Shown: positions 25,445-35,265 of the stretch, one piece after another
Position numbering within the stretch: the first letter of the stretch is position 1
Layout of the letters: each line of letters starts with the position of its first letter
Made by a program: the position numbers and the translations under genes
Assembly: GCF_900129855.1 (NCBI RefSeq)
Contig: NZ_LT670819.1
Coordinates: 9,300,001-9,364,000, forward strand
Length of the DNA stretch: 64,000 bases
Origin: Streptomyces sp. 3214.6
GTDB lineage: Bacteria; Actinomycetota; Actinomycetes; Streptomycetales; Streptomycetaceae
Direction: 5' to 3'
Notes under the pieces: generated by a model
What the model was told of the DNA's origin: nothing
What the model saw: the letters and a program-made list of their open reading frames with translations, nothing else
Databases searched by the model: none

Positions 25445-28272
25445 GCCTGCGAAGAGGTGGCAGACCGCTCCGCCCGGGACTGCTGAGGCGGCAGCGCGGC
25501 CAGGGCCTCGCCGAGGGTGACACGCGAGGTGATGCCGAGCTTCCGGAAGATCCGGTGCAGGTGGGCCGCCACGGTTCGGTGGGAGAAGAAGAGACGTTCG
25601 CCGATCTGCTTGTTGGTCAGCCCGGTCGCGGCGAGTGCGGCGATCTGGTGTTCCTGCTCCGTGAGCGGCTCGGCCCCCAGGTGCTGATGGGCCCCCCAGG
25701 TGGCGGTACGGCCGGTGGCCCGCAGCTCTTCGGCCGCCCGCGCGACCCAGGGGGCGGCCCCGAGACCGCGGAAGGTCTGGAGGGCGGCGGCGAGGTGCGT
25801 CCGGGCGTCCTGGGCGGCCCGTGCGCTACGCAGGTGCTGCCCGTAGGCCAGGCGGACGCGGGCCAGGTCGAAGGGCCAGCGCTCGGCACCGGGAACGGCG
25901 AGCGCTTCCTCGAAGGCGTCGGCGGCCCGGTCCTCGGGGGCGGCGAGCGCGGCCGAACCGGCGGTGACCAGTGCCAGGCGGCCGGAGATTCCGGGCAGGC
26001 CCGTCTCCCGCATCGCGGCGACATGGGCGAGTGCCTCGGCTCGGCGTCCGCTGCGCACCGCGGCTTCCACGAGGTCCATGGCAACCCACAGAGCCAGCGG
26101 GGCATGCGGGGCCAGCACGCCTGAAGGGCTGATCGCCGAGGCGTCGAGGAAGGCGTCCTCGTGGTCACCACGTCCCAGGGCGGCCAGTGCCGTCATGTGC
26201 CGCGCGAAGTGCTCGACGGTCCACGCACCGCGGGGTACCGCCCACTCCGTGATCCTCTGTGCCAGCCCCCGCACCGTGCCGTCGTCGCCCCGCGCCGCGG
26301 CCAGCAGGCCCTGGGCCCGGTGGAACTGCTGGGCCAGCATCTGATAGCCGTGGGCCTCGCTCAGCGCCAGCCCCTCCGCGGCGAGACGGCCGCACTCGTC
26401 CCACCGACCCGTCGTGAAGTCGTCCAGGCACAGCACCACCAGCGCGATGAGCGCCGACGTGACCGCGCCGCCTTCGCGCCCGTTTTCGACGACGGGCCAG
26501 AGCGCCGCACGGCACCCTGTCGCCCGGTCCACGAACAGCGCCGCCATCGCGATCCGTTCGATCCGGCTCGGGTCGGTCTGCCGGTGCAGGTCGTGGATGA
26601 CCGTATCGAGAAGGCCGAGGGCTGTCGGGGAGGAGCGTGCCGGGTCGGCGTAGACGTCGCCGAGCAGTTCCTGGAGGGGAGGCATCGGCACGGTCAGCTG
26701 CGACATGGCGGCCTGGTACGCGTTCCAGAGCTCGGGTCTGCCCGCGCACAGACACACCCTGCGCAGGGTGCACAGCGCCTCGAAGAACGCCTCGTCGTCG
26801 CCGTCGGACCTGCCGTCGCGGGTCATGATCGCGCCGACCAGCAGCCGGTGCGCGGTGTTGACATCACCGTCGCGGTTGAGCAGCACCTGGGCGGCCGCGG
26901 CCGCCGCCCGCAACGATCCCCGGAGTTCCGGGTCGGCACGTCGGGCCTCCACGAGCAGTTCGGCCGCGGTACGCAGCTCTCCGGCCACGTCCGCGCCCAC
27001 GAAGGCGGCTTCGGCCAGCCGTCTGGCGCGGTTCGCGGGGCCGGGAGTGAGGTCGGCGGACCGCACCAGCGCGTTGAAGGCGCCGACGGCGTCCCCGCGT
27101 CGGCGGACCCGGTGTGCGGTGTCCTCCAGGAGCGCGGCGACCTGCTCGTCAGGATCGGGTGTGGCCTCGGCCAGGTGCCAGGCCCGGCGATCGGGCTTAC
27201 TGGTGAGCGCTTCGGCCAGAGCCAGGTGGGCGTCCAGGCGCTGACCGCTGGTCGAGCCCGACACGACGGTCGCGCGGATCAGCGGATGGTGGAAGGACAG
27301 CCGCCCCAGACCTCGGTGTTCGATCCGCAGCAACTGCGCCCGCTCCGCGGGAGCGAGAAGGGCCGGTACGTCCTCGCCGGGGGCGGCGGCCCGCAGGACC
27401 GACAGGTCCCCGCCGCCCTCCAGCGCGGCCAGGAGCAGCAGGCGGCGGGTGGGGGCCGGCATCTCCGCGACCCGGGAGCCATACAGGTCCCGCAGCCGAC
27501 GGCTGAGCGGGAGTACCTCGGACAGCAGCACTCCCGCGCTGCCTCGCGAGTCGTCGAGCGCGGCCGGCAGTTCCAACAGTGCCAGTGGGTTGCCCCGCGC
27601 CTGCGCGAGGACCCGACGCAGCTCCTGCCCGGTAAGCAGCGGGAAGTGGGTGCCGACCAGGGTGGCTGCCGCCCTGTCGTCCAGGGGGGACACGGTGAGT
27701 TCGGGAAGCCCCGCGCGTTCGAAGGAACTCTCGAACCCCGGCCGTGAGGCTGCGAGGAGGCCCACTCGGCTCCCGGTCAGCCGCCGGGCGACGAACGCGA
27801 GCGCCGCGGCGCTCGCCCGGTCGATCCATTGCAGGTCGTCGATGGCCAGCAGAACGGGACGGCTGCTCGCTGCCCGGCGGAGCAGTGCCAGTACGGCCCC
27901 GTACAGGACCAGCCGATCCACTGGGGCGCCGTCACTCGCGCCCAGCGCCACGGTCAGGGCTTCCCGGTGCACCGGGTCGAGCCCGTCGTACTCGTGCAGC
28001 AGGGGTTCGAGTGCGTGGTTCAGTCCGGCGAAGCTCAGATCCGCGAGGAACTCGACCCCGTCGGAGCGCAGGACCAGCGCACCGGCCGCCGTCGCCGCCG
28101 TTACCGCGGCATCAAGAAGCACGGACTTGCCGACACCCGGTTCACCGGACAGCACCAGCACCCCACCGCGCCCGAGCACCTGGTCGACGTACGACCGAAG
28201 CAGCTCCAGTTCCCGGTCGCGTCCCACCAGCCCCTTGGTCGTGCTGCGCGGCGCCGATCCATGACCAGCCAC
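25441..28272 (-). CDS. LAL-family regulator 2
   Basis: A 943-residue protein with Walker A GEPGVGKS (43-50), Walker B LLAIDDLQWID, a TPR-like middle and a C-terminal LuxR HTH (LTEQEHQIAALAATGLTNKQI...SHRTVAAHLHRIFRKLGI). It closely resembles LAL 1 over the whole length. GTG 28272 is chosen for AAGGGG upstream and because conserved sequence starts there. It lies 53 bases downstream of a cupin gene with an ECF41-type promoter, so this LAL may itself be in the regulon. Confidence 0.88.
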   Translation of the reverse strand: MAGHGSAPRSTTKGLVGRDRELELLRSYVDQVLGRGGVLVLSGEPGVGKSVLLDAAVTAATAAGALVLRSDGVEFLADLSFAGLNHALEPLLHEYDGLDPVHREALTVALGASDGAPVDRLVLYGAVLALLRRAASSRPVLLAIDDLQWIDRASAAALAFVARRLTGSRVGLLAASRPGFESSFERAGLPELTVSPLDDRAAATLVGTHFPLLTGQELRRVLAQARGNPLALLELPAALDDSRGSAGVLLSEVLPLSRRLRDLYGSRVAEMPAPTRRLLLLAALEGGGDLSVLRAAAPGEDVPALLAPAERAQLLRIEHRGLGRLSFHHPLIRATVVSGSTSGQRLDAHLALAEALTSKPDRRAWHLAEATPDPDEQVAALLEDTAHRVRRRGDAVGAFNALVRSADLTPGPANRARRLAEAAFVGADVAGELRTAAELLVEARRADPELRGSLRAAAAAAQVLLNRDGDVNTAHRLLVGAIMTRDGRSDGDDEAFFEALCTLRRVCLCAGRPELWNAYQAAMSQLTVPMPPLQELLGDVYADPARSSPTALGLLDTVIHDLHRQTDPSRIERIAMAALFVDRATGCRAALWPVVENGREGGAVTSALIALVVLCLDDFTTGRWDECGRLAAEGLALSEAHGYQMLAQQFHRAQGLLAAARGDDGTVRGLAQRITEWAVPRGAWTVEHFARHMTALAALGRGDHEDAFLDASAISPSGVLAPHAPLALWVAMDLVEAAVRSGRRAEALAHVAAMRETGLPGISGRLALVTAGSAALAAPEDRAADAFEEALAVPGAERWPFDLARVRLAYGQHLRSARAAQDARTHLAAALQTFRGLGAAPWVARAAEELRATGRTATWGAHQHLGAEPLTEQEHQIAALAATGLTNKQIGERLFFSHRTVAAHLHRIFRKLGITSRVTLGEALAALPPQQSRAERSATSSQA

Positions 28273-28325
28273 AGCGTTCCCCTTCGAGATCTGACGTGGC
28301 GGACTCTCGTCCCCCGGGCCGTGGT

Positions 28326-28766
28326 TCAGTCCTCGGAAGGCCGCGGGGCTCGCAGGTGGGCCCGTTTCGACAGCTCTTCCTCTTCGACCAGGGTGAGCAT
28401 CGGCTGGCCGGGCGCGCACAGCATGATGACGACGTACTTGGCCGGCGTATCCGACAGGGCGTTGCCGTTCTGGTAGTGGATCACGTCACCGCCCGGCTCC
28501 CAGAAAGTCTCACCGGCCTTGATCACCCGCTCGGGCTCGCCCTCGAGTTCCCACCGGACGGCGCCTTCGGTGACGTAGCCGAAGCACGGCCCCGAGTGTC
28601 GGTGCGGCGGCGTCCCGGGGTGTCCCGGAGGCCACTCGACCACCACGGTCATCGCCGAAGCACCCTCCGGCACGAAGGGCGGCTTGACGTCCGCCAGCAT
28701 CCTGGGCCCGGTCCCGTCCTGGCTCCCGTGCTCGTCGAGTCCGCTCATGGATGTCTTGTCCAACAC
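28326..28766 (-). CDS. Small cupin protein, HGH-type family copy 1
   Basis: A 146-residue single-domain cupin. Metal-binding motif 1 is GTPPHRHSGPCFGYVTEG and motif 2 lies in GETFWEPGGDVIHYQNGN. It closely resembles the cupins at 52591 and 60470, but lacks their His-Gly-rich N-terminus. GTG 28766 has a perfect GGAGGT. Cytoplasmic; it could be a dioxygenase, isomerase or binding protein. It follows an exact ECF41-type promoter and precedes LAL 2. Confidence 0.82.
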   Translation of the reverse strand: MLDKTSMSGLDEHGSQDGTGPRMLADVKPPFVPEGASAMTVVVEWPPGHPGTPPHRHSGPCFGYVTEGAVRWELEGEPERVIKAGETFWEPGGDVIHYQNGNALSDTPAKYVVIMLCAPGQPMLTLVEEEELSKRAHLRAPRPSED

Positions 28767-28807
28767 CGTGTCATACCTCCGCTAGATCCGACTTGGTTCG
28801 CTTAGAA

Positions 28808-28834
28808 GACAACGCAGGGCACCGATGTGTGACA
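28808..28834 (-). promoter_or_regulatory. ECF41-type promoter (exact, TGTC -10)
   Basis: On the minus strand TGTCACA (28834-28828), N16, TGTC (28811-28808), about 40 bases before the cupin GTG. Confidence 0.78.
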
Positions 28835-29028
28835 CGGCGAGCGACTACGGCTGGACACAGTCGAATGACTCATGCAACTCGCCACCGAATTACGGAAGCT
28901 GAGCCTGTAGACGGACCGGCGGCGAACCGCCGCCTCCGGGGTGCCGAAGCCACCATGCCCGTTGGTCCGGCTGGTGACGAGCCGACTCCCCCTCCTTCAC
29001 ACGAAATCACAACGTCAGGAGCCACACC

Positions 29029-29115
29029 ATGTCTCACGGACCCGTCAGCCGGTCAGGCGGACACAAGCGTCGGTACGCGCACCGTCGGTTCGACGGCGTG
29101 GGCGGTGCCGCATGA
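29029..29115 (+). CDS. Candidate 28-codon leader peptide before glucokinase
   Basis: ATG 29029 with AGGAG eight bases upstream opens a 28-residue His/Arg-rich frame (MSHGPVSRSGGHKRRYAHRR...). Its TGA overlaps the glucokinase ATG as ATGA. The arrangement implies translational coupling. No clear attenuator stems were found. Confidence 0.45.
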   Translation: MSHGPVSRSGGHKRRYAHRRFDGVGGAA

Positions 29116-30101
29116 ACGACCAGAACGGCGGTCTGACCGTCGGCGTAGATCTCGGCGGCACGAAGATCGCCGCCGGGACGGTCGACCCCGGCGGGGAGGT
29201 CGTCTCCCGGGTGCGCGTCCCCACCCCCCACGACCCGGACCGGATCGCCGGGGCGATCGCCGAGGCGGTCCAGCGGGTCCGCAAGGGCTGGGACGACGTC
29301 CGAGCGATCGGTGTCGGAGCAGCCGGATACGTGGACGCGGACCGCTCGACGGTGCGCTTCGCACCCAACCTGGGCTGGCACGACAAGGAGATCCGGGACA
29401 TCGTCCAGGAGGCCACCGGGCTTCCGGTCGTCGTCGAGAACGACGCGAACGCCGCCGCTTGGGGCGAGTTCATCCATGGAGCCGGTGCCGGGCATGACGA
29501 CATGTTGATGGTCATGGCGGGCACCGGCCTGGGCGGCGGCATCATCAGCAGGGGCCGGCTCTTCCGCGGCCGCTTCGGCATGGCCGGCGAGATCGGCCAC
29601 TACCGGGCGGTCCCCGACGGGCTCCCCTGCCCCTGCGGCCAGCACGGCTGCATGGAGCAGTACGCCAGCGGGGCGGCCCACACCCGCCGCGCCCGCGAGA
29701 TGGCGGCCGCTGATCCGGCACGGGCCGCGGTGGTGCTCACGCTGGGCGACGGTACCCCCGACGGCCTCGATGGGCACCATGTGACCGAGGCTGCCCTCAG
29801 TGGCGACCCCTTCTCCCTCGAGGTGTTCGCGCAGTCGGGCCGCTGGTTGGGCCAGGCCCTCGCCGACCTCGCCTCCATCCTCGACCCGTCCGTCCTCGTC
29901 ATCGGCGGCGGCCTCGGCGACACCGGTGAGCTGATCAGGCGTCCGGCCGAGATGTCCTACCGTCGGGCCCTCGGGGGCGGCGAGCACCGCGTCTACGCCG
30001 AGGTCCGCACCGCCACCGTGGGATCGGACGCCGGCCTCATCGGCGCGGCGAACCTCGCCCGCCTGCACGAACTGCTCTCAGCCCCGACGGCGGGCGTCTG
30101 A
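29112..30101 (+). CDS. glk: ROK-family glucokinase
   Basis: A 329-residue ROK sugar kinase. The phosphate loop DLGGTK is at residues 13-18, the sugar-binding ENDANAAAWGE in the middle, then GTGLGGG, and the zinc motif CPCGQHGCMEQYASG. Sequence style is that of the Streptomyces GlkA glucokinase, which also mediates carbon catabolite control. The context with a sugar transporter 154 bases downstream supports a glucose substrate. The start is fixed by the ATGA overlap with the leader peptide. It may be a second, accessory glucokinase in the genome. Confidence 0.87.
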   Translation: MNDQNGGLTVGVDLGGTKIAAGTVDPGGEVVSRVRVPTPHDPDRIAGAIAEAVQRVRKGWDDVRAIGVGAAGYVDADRSTVRFAPNLGWHDKEIRDIVQEATGLPVVVENDANAAAWGEFIHGAGAGHDDMLMVMAGTGLGGGIISRGRLFRGRFGMAGEIGHYRAVPDGLPCPCGQHGCMEQYASGAAHTRRAREMAAADPARAAVVLTLGDGTPDGLDGHHVTEAALSGDPFSLEVFAQSGRWLGQALADLASILDPSVLVIGGGLGDTGELIRRPAEMSYRRALGGGEHRVYAEVRTATVGSDAGLIGAANLARLHELLSAPTAGV

Positions 30102-30255
30102 GCGGCGGCATGCTCGCCGCCCGACACGACGACCGGTGCCGGTCATCAGCGCGGTCGTCCATCCGATCCACGTCCCCTACGACTGGTACGCCCGCCTGGC
30201 CGGGAGCTCCCGCCTGCGCCGGTGCGTACCCGGTCCTGTGAAGGAGTCCTTGTCC

Positions 30256-31689
30256 ATGACCGCGAACGCCTCTTCAGCGGGGCGGGCCCACTCAGGGGCC
30301 GCGCTCCGCCCGGCCAACCTCCGGCGCGTCACCTATATCTCGGCGGCCGCGTCGATCGGCGGCTTCCTGTTCGGCTACGACAGTGCCGTCATCAACGGCG
30401 CCGTCACCGGAATCCAGCACCGATTCGATGTCACCTCCAGCGAGACGGGCACCATCGTCGCCTCCGCTCTGCTCGGTTCCGCCTTCGGAGCGGCCGTCGC
30501 CGGCCGTCTCGCCGACCGCATCGGCCGTCGGCGCGTGATGCACTTCGCCGCGGTTCTCTTCGCGATCAGCGCGCTCGGCTCGTCCCTGCCCTTCTCCGTC
30601 TGGGACCTGGGCGCCTGGCGCGTCGTCGGCGGTATGGCGATCGGCCTCGCCTCGCTGATCGGGCCCACCTACATCGCCGAGGTCGCGCCGCCCGACCATC
30701 GCGGGCGGCTGGCCTCGTTCCAGCAGGCGGCCATCGTGCTCGGCATCACCGCCTCCCAGCTCGTCAACTGGGGCATCGCCCAAGGGGCCGACGGCAAGAG
30801 CGAGAACCTGCTGGGTGCCCTGCATGCCTGGCAGTGGATGCTGATGGCCGCGGTCGTACCGGCGCTCGCCTACCTGTTCCTCACCCTGCGCATCCCGGAG
30901 TCGCCGCACTTCCTCGTCGCCACGGGCCGCGAGGTCCAGGCTCTCGCCGTGCTGCGCGACCTGCAGGGCACGTACGCGGGCTCCGAGGAGCGGATCGCCG
31001 AGATCCAGCATGCTCTCAAGACCGATCACAAGCCGCGGGTACGCGATCTGCTCGACGGCCGCTTCGGACTGCTGCCGATCGTGTGGGTCGGCATCGGGCT
31101 GGCCGTCTTCCAGCAGCTCGTCGGCATCAACGTCATCTTCTACTACTCGTCGCTGCTGTGGCAGTCAGTGGGCATCGACCAGGCAAACTCCCTTCTGATC
31201 AGCCTGTCCACGTCGATCATCAACATCATCGGCACCGTCGTAGCGATGCTGCTGATCGACCGGGTCGGCCGGAAACCGCTCGCGCTGACCGGTTCGGCCG
31301 GCATGGCCGTGTCGCTGGCCTTCGCCTCCTGGGCCTTCTCGTACAAGACAGGCAGCGGCGGCAGTCTGTCCATCCCGGACGCCCAGGGCACCGTGGCGCT
31401 GGTCGCCGCCCACTCCTTCGTGTTCTTCTTCGCGGTCTCCTGGGGTGTGGTGCTCTGGGTGATGGTCGGCGAGATGTTCCCGCTGAGGATCCGAGCCGCC
31501 GCGATGTCGGTGGCGACCGCCGCGAACTGGATCGCCAACTGGGCCGTCACCGAGAGCTTCCCCCGCATGTCGGACTGGAACCTGTCGTCCACCTACGCGA
31601 TCTACGCGGCCTTCGCCGTGCTCTCGTTCGTCTTCGTCGCCGTCAGGGTGCGCGAGACCAACGGCAAGAAGCTGGAGGAGATGGGATGA
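30256..31689 (+). CDS. MFS sugar transporter, GlcP-like
   Basis: A 477-residue, 12-helix major facilitator of the sugar porter family. Signatures are GRLADRIGRRR after TM2, PESPHFLV at the end of TM6, FQQLVGINVIFYYS in TM7, DRVGRKPL between TM8 and TM9, and the C-terminal RETNGKKLEE. This is the pattern of Streptomyces glucose permease GlcP and other glucose/proton symporters. ATG 30256 follows AAGGAG. It ends in an ATGA overlap with the WhiB-like gene. With the kinase it forms a glucose uptake and phosphorylation operon. Confidence 0.87.
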   Translation: MTANASSAGRAHSGAALRPANLRRVTYISAAASIGGFLFGYDSAVINGAVTGIQHRFDVTSSETGTIVASALLGSAFGAAVAGRLADRIGRRRVMHFAAVLFAISALGSSLPFSVWDLGAWRVVGGMAIGLASLIGPTYIAEVAPPDHRGRLASFQQAAIVLGITASQLVNWGIAQGADGKSENLLGALHAWQWMLMAAVVPALAYLFLTLRIPESPHFLVATGREVQALAVLRDLQGTYAGSEERIAEIQHALKTDHKPRVRDLLDGRFGLLPIVWVGIGLAVFQQLVGINVIFYYSSLLWQSVGIDQANSLLISLSTSIINIIGTVVAMLLIDRVGRKPLALTGSAGMAVSLAFASWAFSYKTGSGGSLSIPDAQGTVALVAAHSFVFFFAVSWGVVLWVMVGEMFPLRIRAAAMSVATAANWIANWAVTESFPRMSDWNLSSTYAIYAAFAVLSFVFVAVRVRETNGKKLEEMG

Positions 31690-32057
31690 CAGCGTCTCGT
31701 ACCCCCGTGATGAACAACGGTGTCCTGCCCGTCCGCCCGGCGGCGGTCCGGTGGCCGGCCGCGGCCTGCCGAGGTGCCGACATCGAGACCTTCTTCCCCT
31801 CTCCGGGCGACCTGGCGACCGTCCGACGGGCGCTGATGATCTGCGATCGGTGCCCGGTGCGGATTCCGTGCCGCCGGTATGCGCTCGACCACCGGGAGCG
31901 GCACGGGATCTGGGGAGGTCTGACCGAGGAGACACGGGAGACGCTCATCCGCATCGGGCCGCCGCCGGCCATGCCCTCTCTGCCACAGGAACCCGTCGCC
32001 GAACCCATCGTGGAACGGGGGTTCGCCCTGCTGGAGTCGTCGCGGGGCGCGCGGTGA
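31686..32057 (+). CDS. WhiB-like (Wbl) iron-sulphur transcription factor
   Basis: A 123-residue Wbl protein with four cluster-ligand Cys (C28, C53, C56, C62, in CDRCPVRIPC) and the G-[IV]-WGG turn (GIWGG 74-78), then a basic segment. Wbl proteins hold a [4Fe-4S] cluster sensitive to O2 or NO and bind the principal sigma factor. The ATG overlaps the transporter stop (ATGA), an unusual tie between sugar uptake and a redox regulator. A hairpin terminator follows directly. Confidence 0.9.
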   Translation: MTASRTPVMNNGVLPVRPAAVRWPAAACRGADIETFFPSPGDLATVRRALMICDRCPVRIPCRRYALDHRERHGIWGGLTEETRETLIRIGPPPAMPSLPQEPVAEPIVERGFALLESSRGAR

Positions 32058-32060
32058 GCG

Positions 32061-32091
32061 CGGAACCGGCCGGGCCCACCGGCCGGCCGGT
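32061..32091 (+). terminator. Hairpin terminator of the glk-transporter-wbl operon
   Basis: GAACCGGCCGG (32061-32071) and CCGGCCGGTTC (32081-32091) form a perfect 11-bp stem with a 9-base loop, 3 bases after the wbl stop. Confidence 0.7.
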
Positions 32092-32203
32092 TCTGCCGCG
32101 TGACCGCCTTCGGATCCGGGCCTCGGCGCCGCGGCGCAGACGAGACTTGAGTCGTTCTACCGATGGTGCGAACGCGCCGAGGGTGTAGGGGGCCACGGTT
32201 AGG

Positions 32204-35041
32204 ATGTGGTGCGACGTGACTCCCTGCACTGAGGAAGCCGCACATGTTCAGCACAGCAGCCGGGGCCCTCAAGAGGCCGAACCGAGCCCCCGCGCGATGA
32301 TCGGCCGGGACGAGGAGCTGCGAATCCTGCGCGGGCTGCTGGCGGACGCGGCGGACGGACGCGGCAGTGCGCTGTTGATCCACGGCACCGCCGGTGTCGG
32401 TAAGTCGGCTCTGCTGCGCTCGGTCGGTGACGAGGGCACCGAGGGCGGTTTCAAGGTGCTGAGCGCAGCCGGTGTGGAGACCGAGCTGTGGCTGCCGTTC
32501 GCGGCTCTGCAACTGCTGCTGCAACCGGCCGCCGACGGCATCGGGAAGCTGCCGTCTCCGCACCGCACCGCGCTGGTCGACGCCTTCAGCGCCACCCAGA
32601 CCGAGCCCCATATCTTTCGGGTCGCGCTCGCCGTGCTCGAACTGCTCACCGATGAGGCCGACCGGCAACCGCTCCTGCTGCTCGTCGACGACCTGCAGTG
32701 GATCGACTCGCCGAGCCGGGACGTCCTCAGATTCGTCGTTCGCCGCACCCGCGATCTTCCCGTACTGATCGTGGCGGCGTCCCGGGTTCACTCTCCCGAC
32801 TCCTACGCCCCGAGCGCGCAGCCGGACCTCCATCTGCAACCGCTCAGCCGGTCCGCCGCCGCCGAACTGCTCGACGCGGGTGCACCGGACCTGGCGGCAC
32901 CGCTGCGGGCCCTCATCCTGGAGCGCGCCGCGGGCAACCCGCTGGCCCTGGTCGAGCTGCCCAAGACGGTGCAGGACAGCGCATCGCAGCTGGACGATCT
33001 GCCGCTGACCCAGCGGCTGGAGGACGCGTTCGCCGCGCGTACGGACTCGGCGAGCCCGGAGTGCCGAACGCTCCTGTTGGCCCTGGCCACCGAGCCCAGC
33101 GCACCACTGAACCGGCTGCTGGACGTGTCGAGTCGTCTGACGGGCACGACGGTTTCCGTGGACGCGGTGCAGGAGGCGGTCGACGCGGGCCTGGTCGGTC
33201 TGGTCGGCCGTAGCCTCGAGTTCCGGCATCCGCTGATGCGCTCGGCGATCTACACCCGCGCCACGGTCGCCGACCGGCTGGCCACCCACCGCGCCATCGC
33301 CGTGGCCATGGCCGACACACCCGAGCGCCGGCTCCTCCACCTGGCGGCCGCGACGCTGGGCCCGGACGAGGAACTCGCCGCCCAGCTGGAACGTTTCGCC
33401 GACACCGCGCTGGCCCGGGGCAAGGTGGCCTCCGCCGTGCCGGCCCTGCGCCAGGCGGCCGAGCTCGTCCAGGACTCGCGCCGCAGGACCGAAATCCTGG
33501 TCCGGGCGGTCGAGTCGGCCAGCGAGATCAATGACCGGGTTCGCACCCAGCTGTTGCTGGACCGGGCCGACATGAGCGAACTCGGCCCGCTGGAGCGGGC
33601 CCGCCTCATGGTCGTGTCCGACAAGGCGGCGTTCGAACCCGACGAGCCGCAGCGCCGGATCGAGGACATGGTGACCACAGCGGCCGGCGCGTTCGACGCA
33701 GGCGGCGTGCAGGTCGCCGAGAACCTGCTGTGGCGGGCGGCCGCCCGGTGCTTCTTCCAGGACGGCGACGCACGGGTGCGCACGCTGGCCGCGGCTGAGC
33801 TGGACCGATGGAACCCTGATCCGGACGCTCCCGTCGTGCTGACGGTACGGGCGTACACCGAACCGTTCCGGTACGGCGCCGAGGTGATCACACGGCTCGA
33901 CAGCCTGCGGCCGGACCGCCTGGACGGCCGGATCATGCATTTCCTCGGCAGCGGCGCGATGGTCCTGGGCGACGCCACCCTCGCCGCCCGGTACCTGTCA
34001 CTGGCGGCCGCGGCGTGGCGGTCGCAGGGCAGGCTCGGGCTGCTCGCCCGGTCACTTGCGGGCAGTTGGCCGCGGGTGTACCTCGGTCAGCTCGATCGGG
34101 CCCGCGAGGAGTCCGTCGAGGGACTCGCGCTGGCCGAGGAGACCGGGGAGTGGATCGTCTGGCTGGGGGTGAAGGCGACAGGGAGTCTGGTGGCGGCGCT
34201 GCGCGGGGAGACCGAGGGCGCGGAGCGGATGCTCGGCGAGCTGCGCGCCCACCGGCTGTTCCCCGGCATGCCTTTTGCCGCTGTCATGGCGCAGCAGGTA
34301 GAGGGCCTGCTCGCGCTCTTCGACGGCCGCGCGGCCGAGGCCTACGACGCACTCGCGCGCGCGTTCGATCCGACGGACCCGCATTACCACTCGGTCAGCC
34401 GCTGGCTGCTCGCACCGGACCTGGCGGACGCCGCAGTGGCCGCGGGCACCGTGCAGCGGGCCCGGGAACTACTGGACGGACTCCCCGAGCTGGCCGCCCG
34501 ACTGCCCTCGGAAATGATGGTGGTGGCCCACGTCTACACCGAGGCGGTGCTGGCGCCGGACGACACGGCGGAAGAGCACTACGCCGCGGCACTGACCGCG
34601 TTGCCCGCCGGCTGGGCCCTGGCGCGGGCCCGGCTGCACCTGCACCACGGTCGTCGGCTGCGTCGGCAACGGCACAACGTCGAAGCCCGGAATCCGCTGC
34701 GCAGCGCCCGCGACGAGTTCGACCGGGTCGGCGCGCTGCCCTGGGCCGAGATGGCTCGCGAGCAGTTGCGTGCCGCCGGCGAGTCGAGCGGCCGGAGGCA
34801 CGCGAACACCAGCGACCGGCTGTCGGCCCAGGAGATGCAGATCGCCGTGCTCGCGTCGCGGGGACTGAGCAACCGGGAGATCGGCCAGCGCCTGTTCATC
34901 TCGCACCGCACCGTCGGAGCCCACCTGTACCGCATCTATCCCCGCCTCGGTATCACCAGCCGGGGCAAGCTCGCTGCCGCGCTCGCCGCACTCCAGGACG
35001 GACACCCGGCGAGCGACCCGTCAGACGCCGACGCCGGGTGA
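32204..35041 (+). CDS. LAL-family regulator 3
   Basis: Up to 945 residues. Walker A GTAGVGKS, Walker B LLLLVDDLQWID, long TPR-like middle, and a LuxR HTH (LSAQEMQIAVLASRGLSNREI...SHRTVGAHLYRIYPRLGI). This is a more distant LAL than 1, 2, 4, 5 and 6. The start is uncertain: ATG 32204 has no ribosome site and overlaps a TAGGAT that could be a -10. GTG 32216 and ATG 32297 (MIGRDEEL, where conservation begins) are alternatives. Confidence 0.82.
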   Translation: MWCDVTPCTEEAAHVQHSSRGPQEAEPSPRAMIGRDEELRILRGLLADAADGRGSALLIHGTAGVGKSALLRSVGDEGTEGGFKVLSAAGVETELWLPFAALQLLLQPAADGIGKLPSPHRTALVDAFSATQTEPHIFRVALAVLELLTDEADRQPLLLLVDDLQWIDSPSRDVLRFVVRRTRDLPVLIVAASRVHSPDSYAPSAQPDLHLQPLSRSAAAELLDAGAPDLAAPLRALILERAAGNPLALVELPKTVQDSASQLDDLPLTQRLEDAFAARTDSASPECRTLLLALATEPSAPLNRLLDVSSRLTGTTVSVDAVQEAVDAGLVGLVGRSLEFRHPLMRSAIYTRATVADRLATHRAIAVAMADTPERRLLHLAAATLGPDEELAAQLERFADTALARGKVASAVPALRQAAELVQDSRRRTEILVRAVESASEINDRVRTQLLLDRADMSELGPLERARLMVVSDKAAFEPDEPQRRIEDMVTTAAGAFDAGGVQVAENLLWRAAARCFFQDGDARVRTLAAAELDRWNPDPDAPVVLTVRAYTEPFRYGAEVITRLDSLRPDRLDGRIMHFLGSGAMVLGDATLAARYLSLAAAAWRSQGRLGLLARSLAGSWPRVYLGQLDRAREESVEGLALAEETGEWIVWLGVKATGSLVAALRGETEGAERMLGELRAHRLFPGMPFAAVMAQQVEGLLALFDGRAAEAYDALARAFDPTDPHYHSVSRWLLAPDLADAAVAAGTVQRARELLDGLPELAARLPSEMMVVAHVYTEAVLAPDDTAEEHYAAALTALPAGWALARARLHLHHGRRLRRQRHNVEARNPLRSARDEFDRVGALPWAEMAREQLRAAGESSGRRHANTSDRLSAQEMQIAVLASRGLSNREIGQRLFISHRTVGAHLYRIYPRLGITSRGKLAAALAALQDGHPASDPSDADAG

Positions 35042-35265
35042 CTGCCTGAAATCGACGAGGACCAGCGGGCGTCCCGTTTCGCCCTCGCCTTGCACGCTCA
35101 AAGTCCATGGGGAACCGCCCTGACCAGCACCGTCACAGGGTGGGCGAGCCTGCTCAGTCGTTCTGCGGGCCCGCAGGCGAGCCGACTCGTCACGGTCGAC
35201 CATGGGCACGGCGATCAGCAGACGGATTACCATACTCAGCGAACATTCCTGACAAGGGAGCTGCC

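Noticed and set aside
26161..27747. 528-codon plus-strand frame opposite LAL 2
   Set aside because: Shadow frame; Gly/Gln/Arg-rich with no recognisable fold.
30222..31685. Long Arg-rich frame overlapping the sugar transporter
   Set aside because: Out-of-frame shadow; only its last 124 codons (from 31686) are real, as the WhiB-like gene.
35131..35159. CGTCACA with AGTC 18 bases later, before LAL 4
   Set aside because: Two departures from consensus plus a long spacer; not counted.
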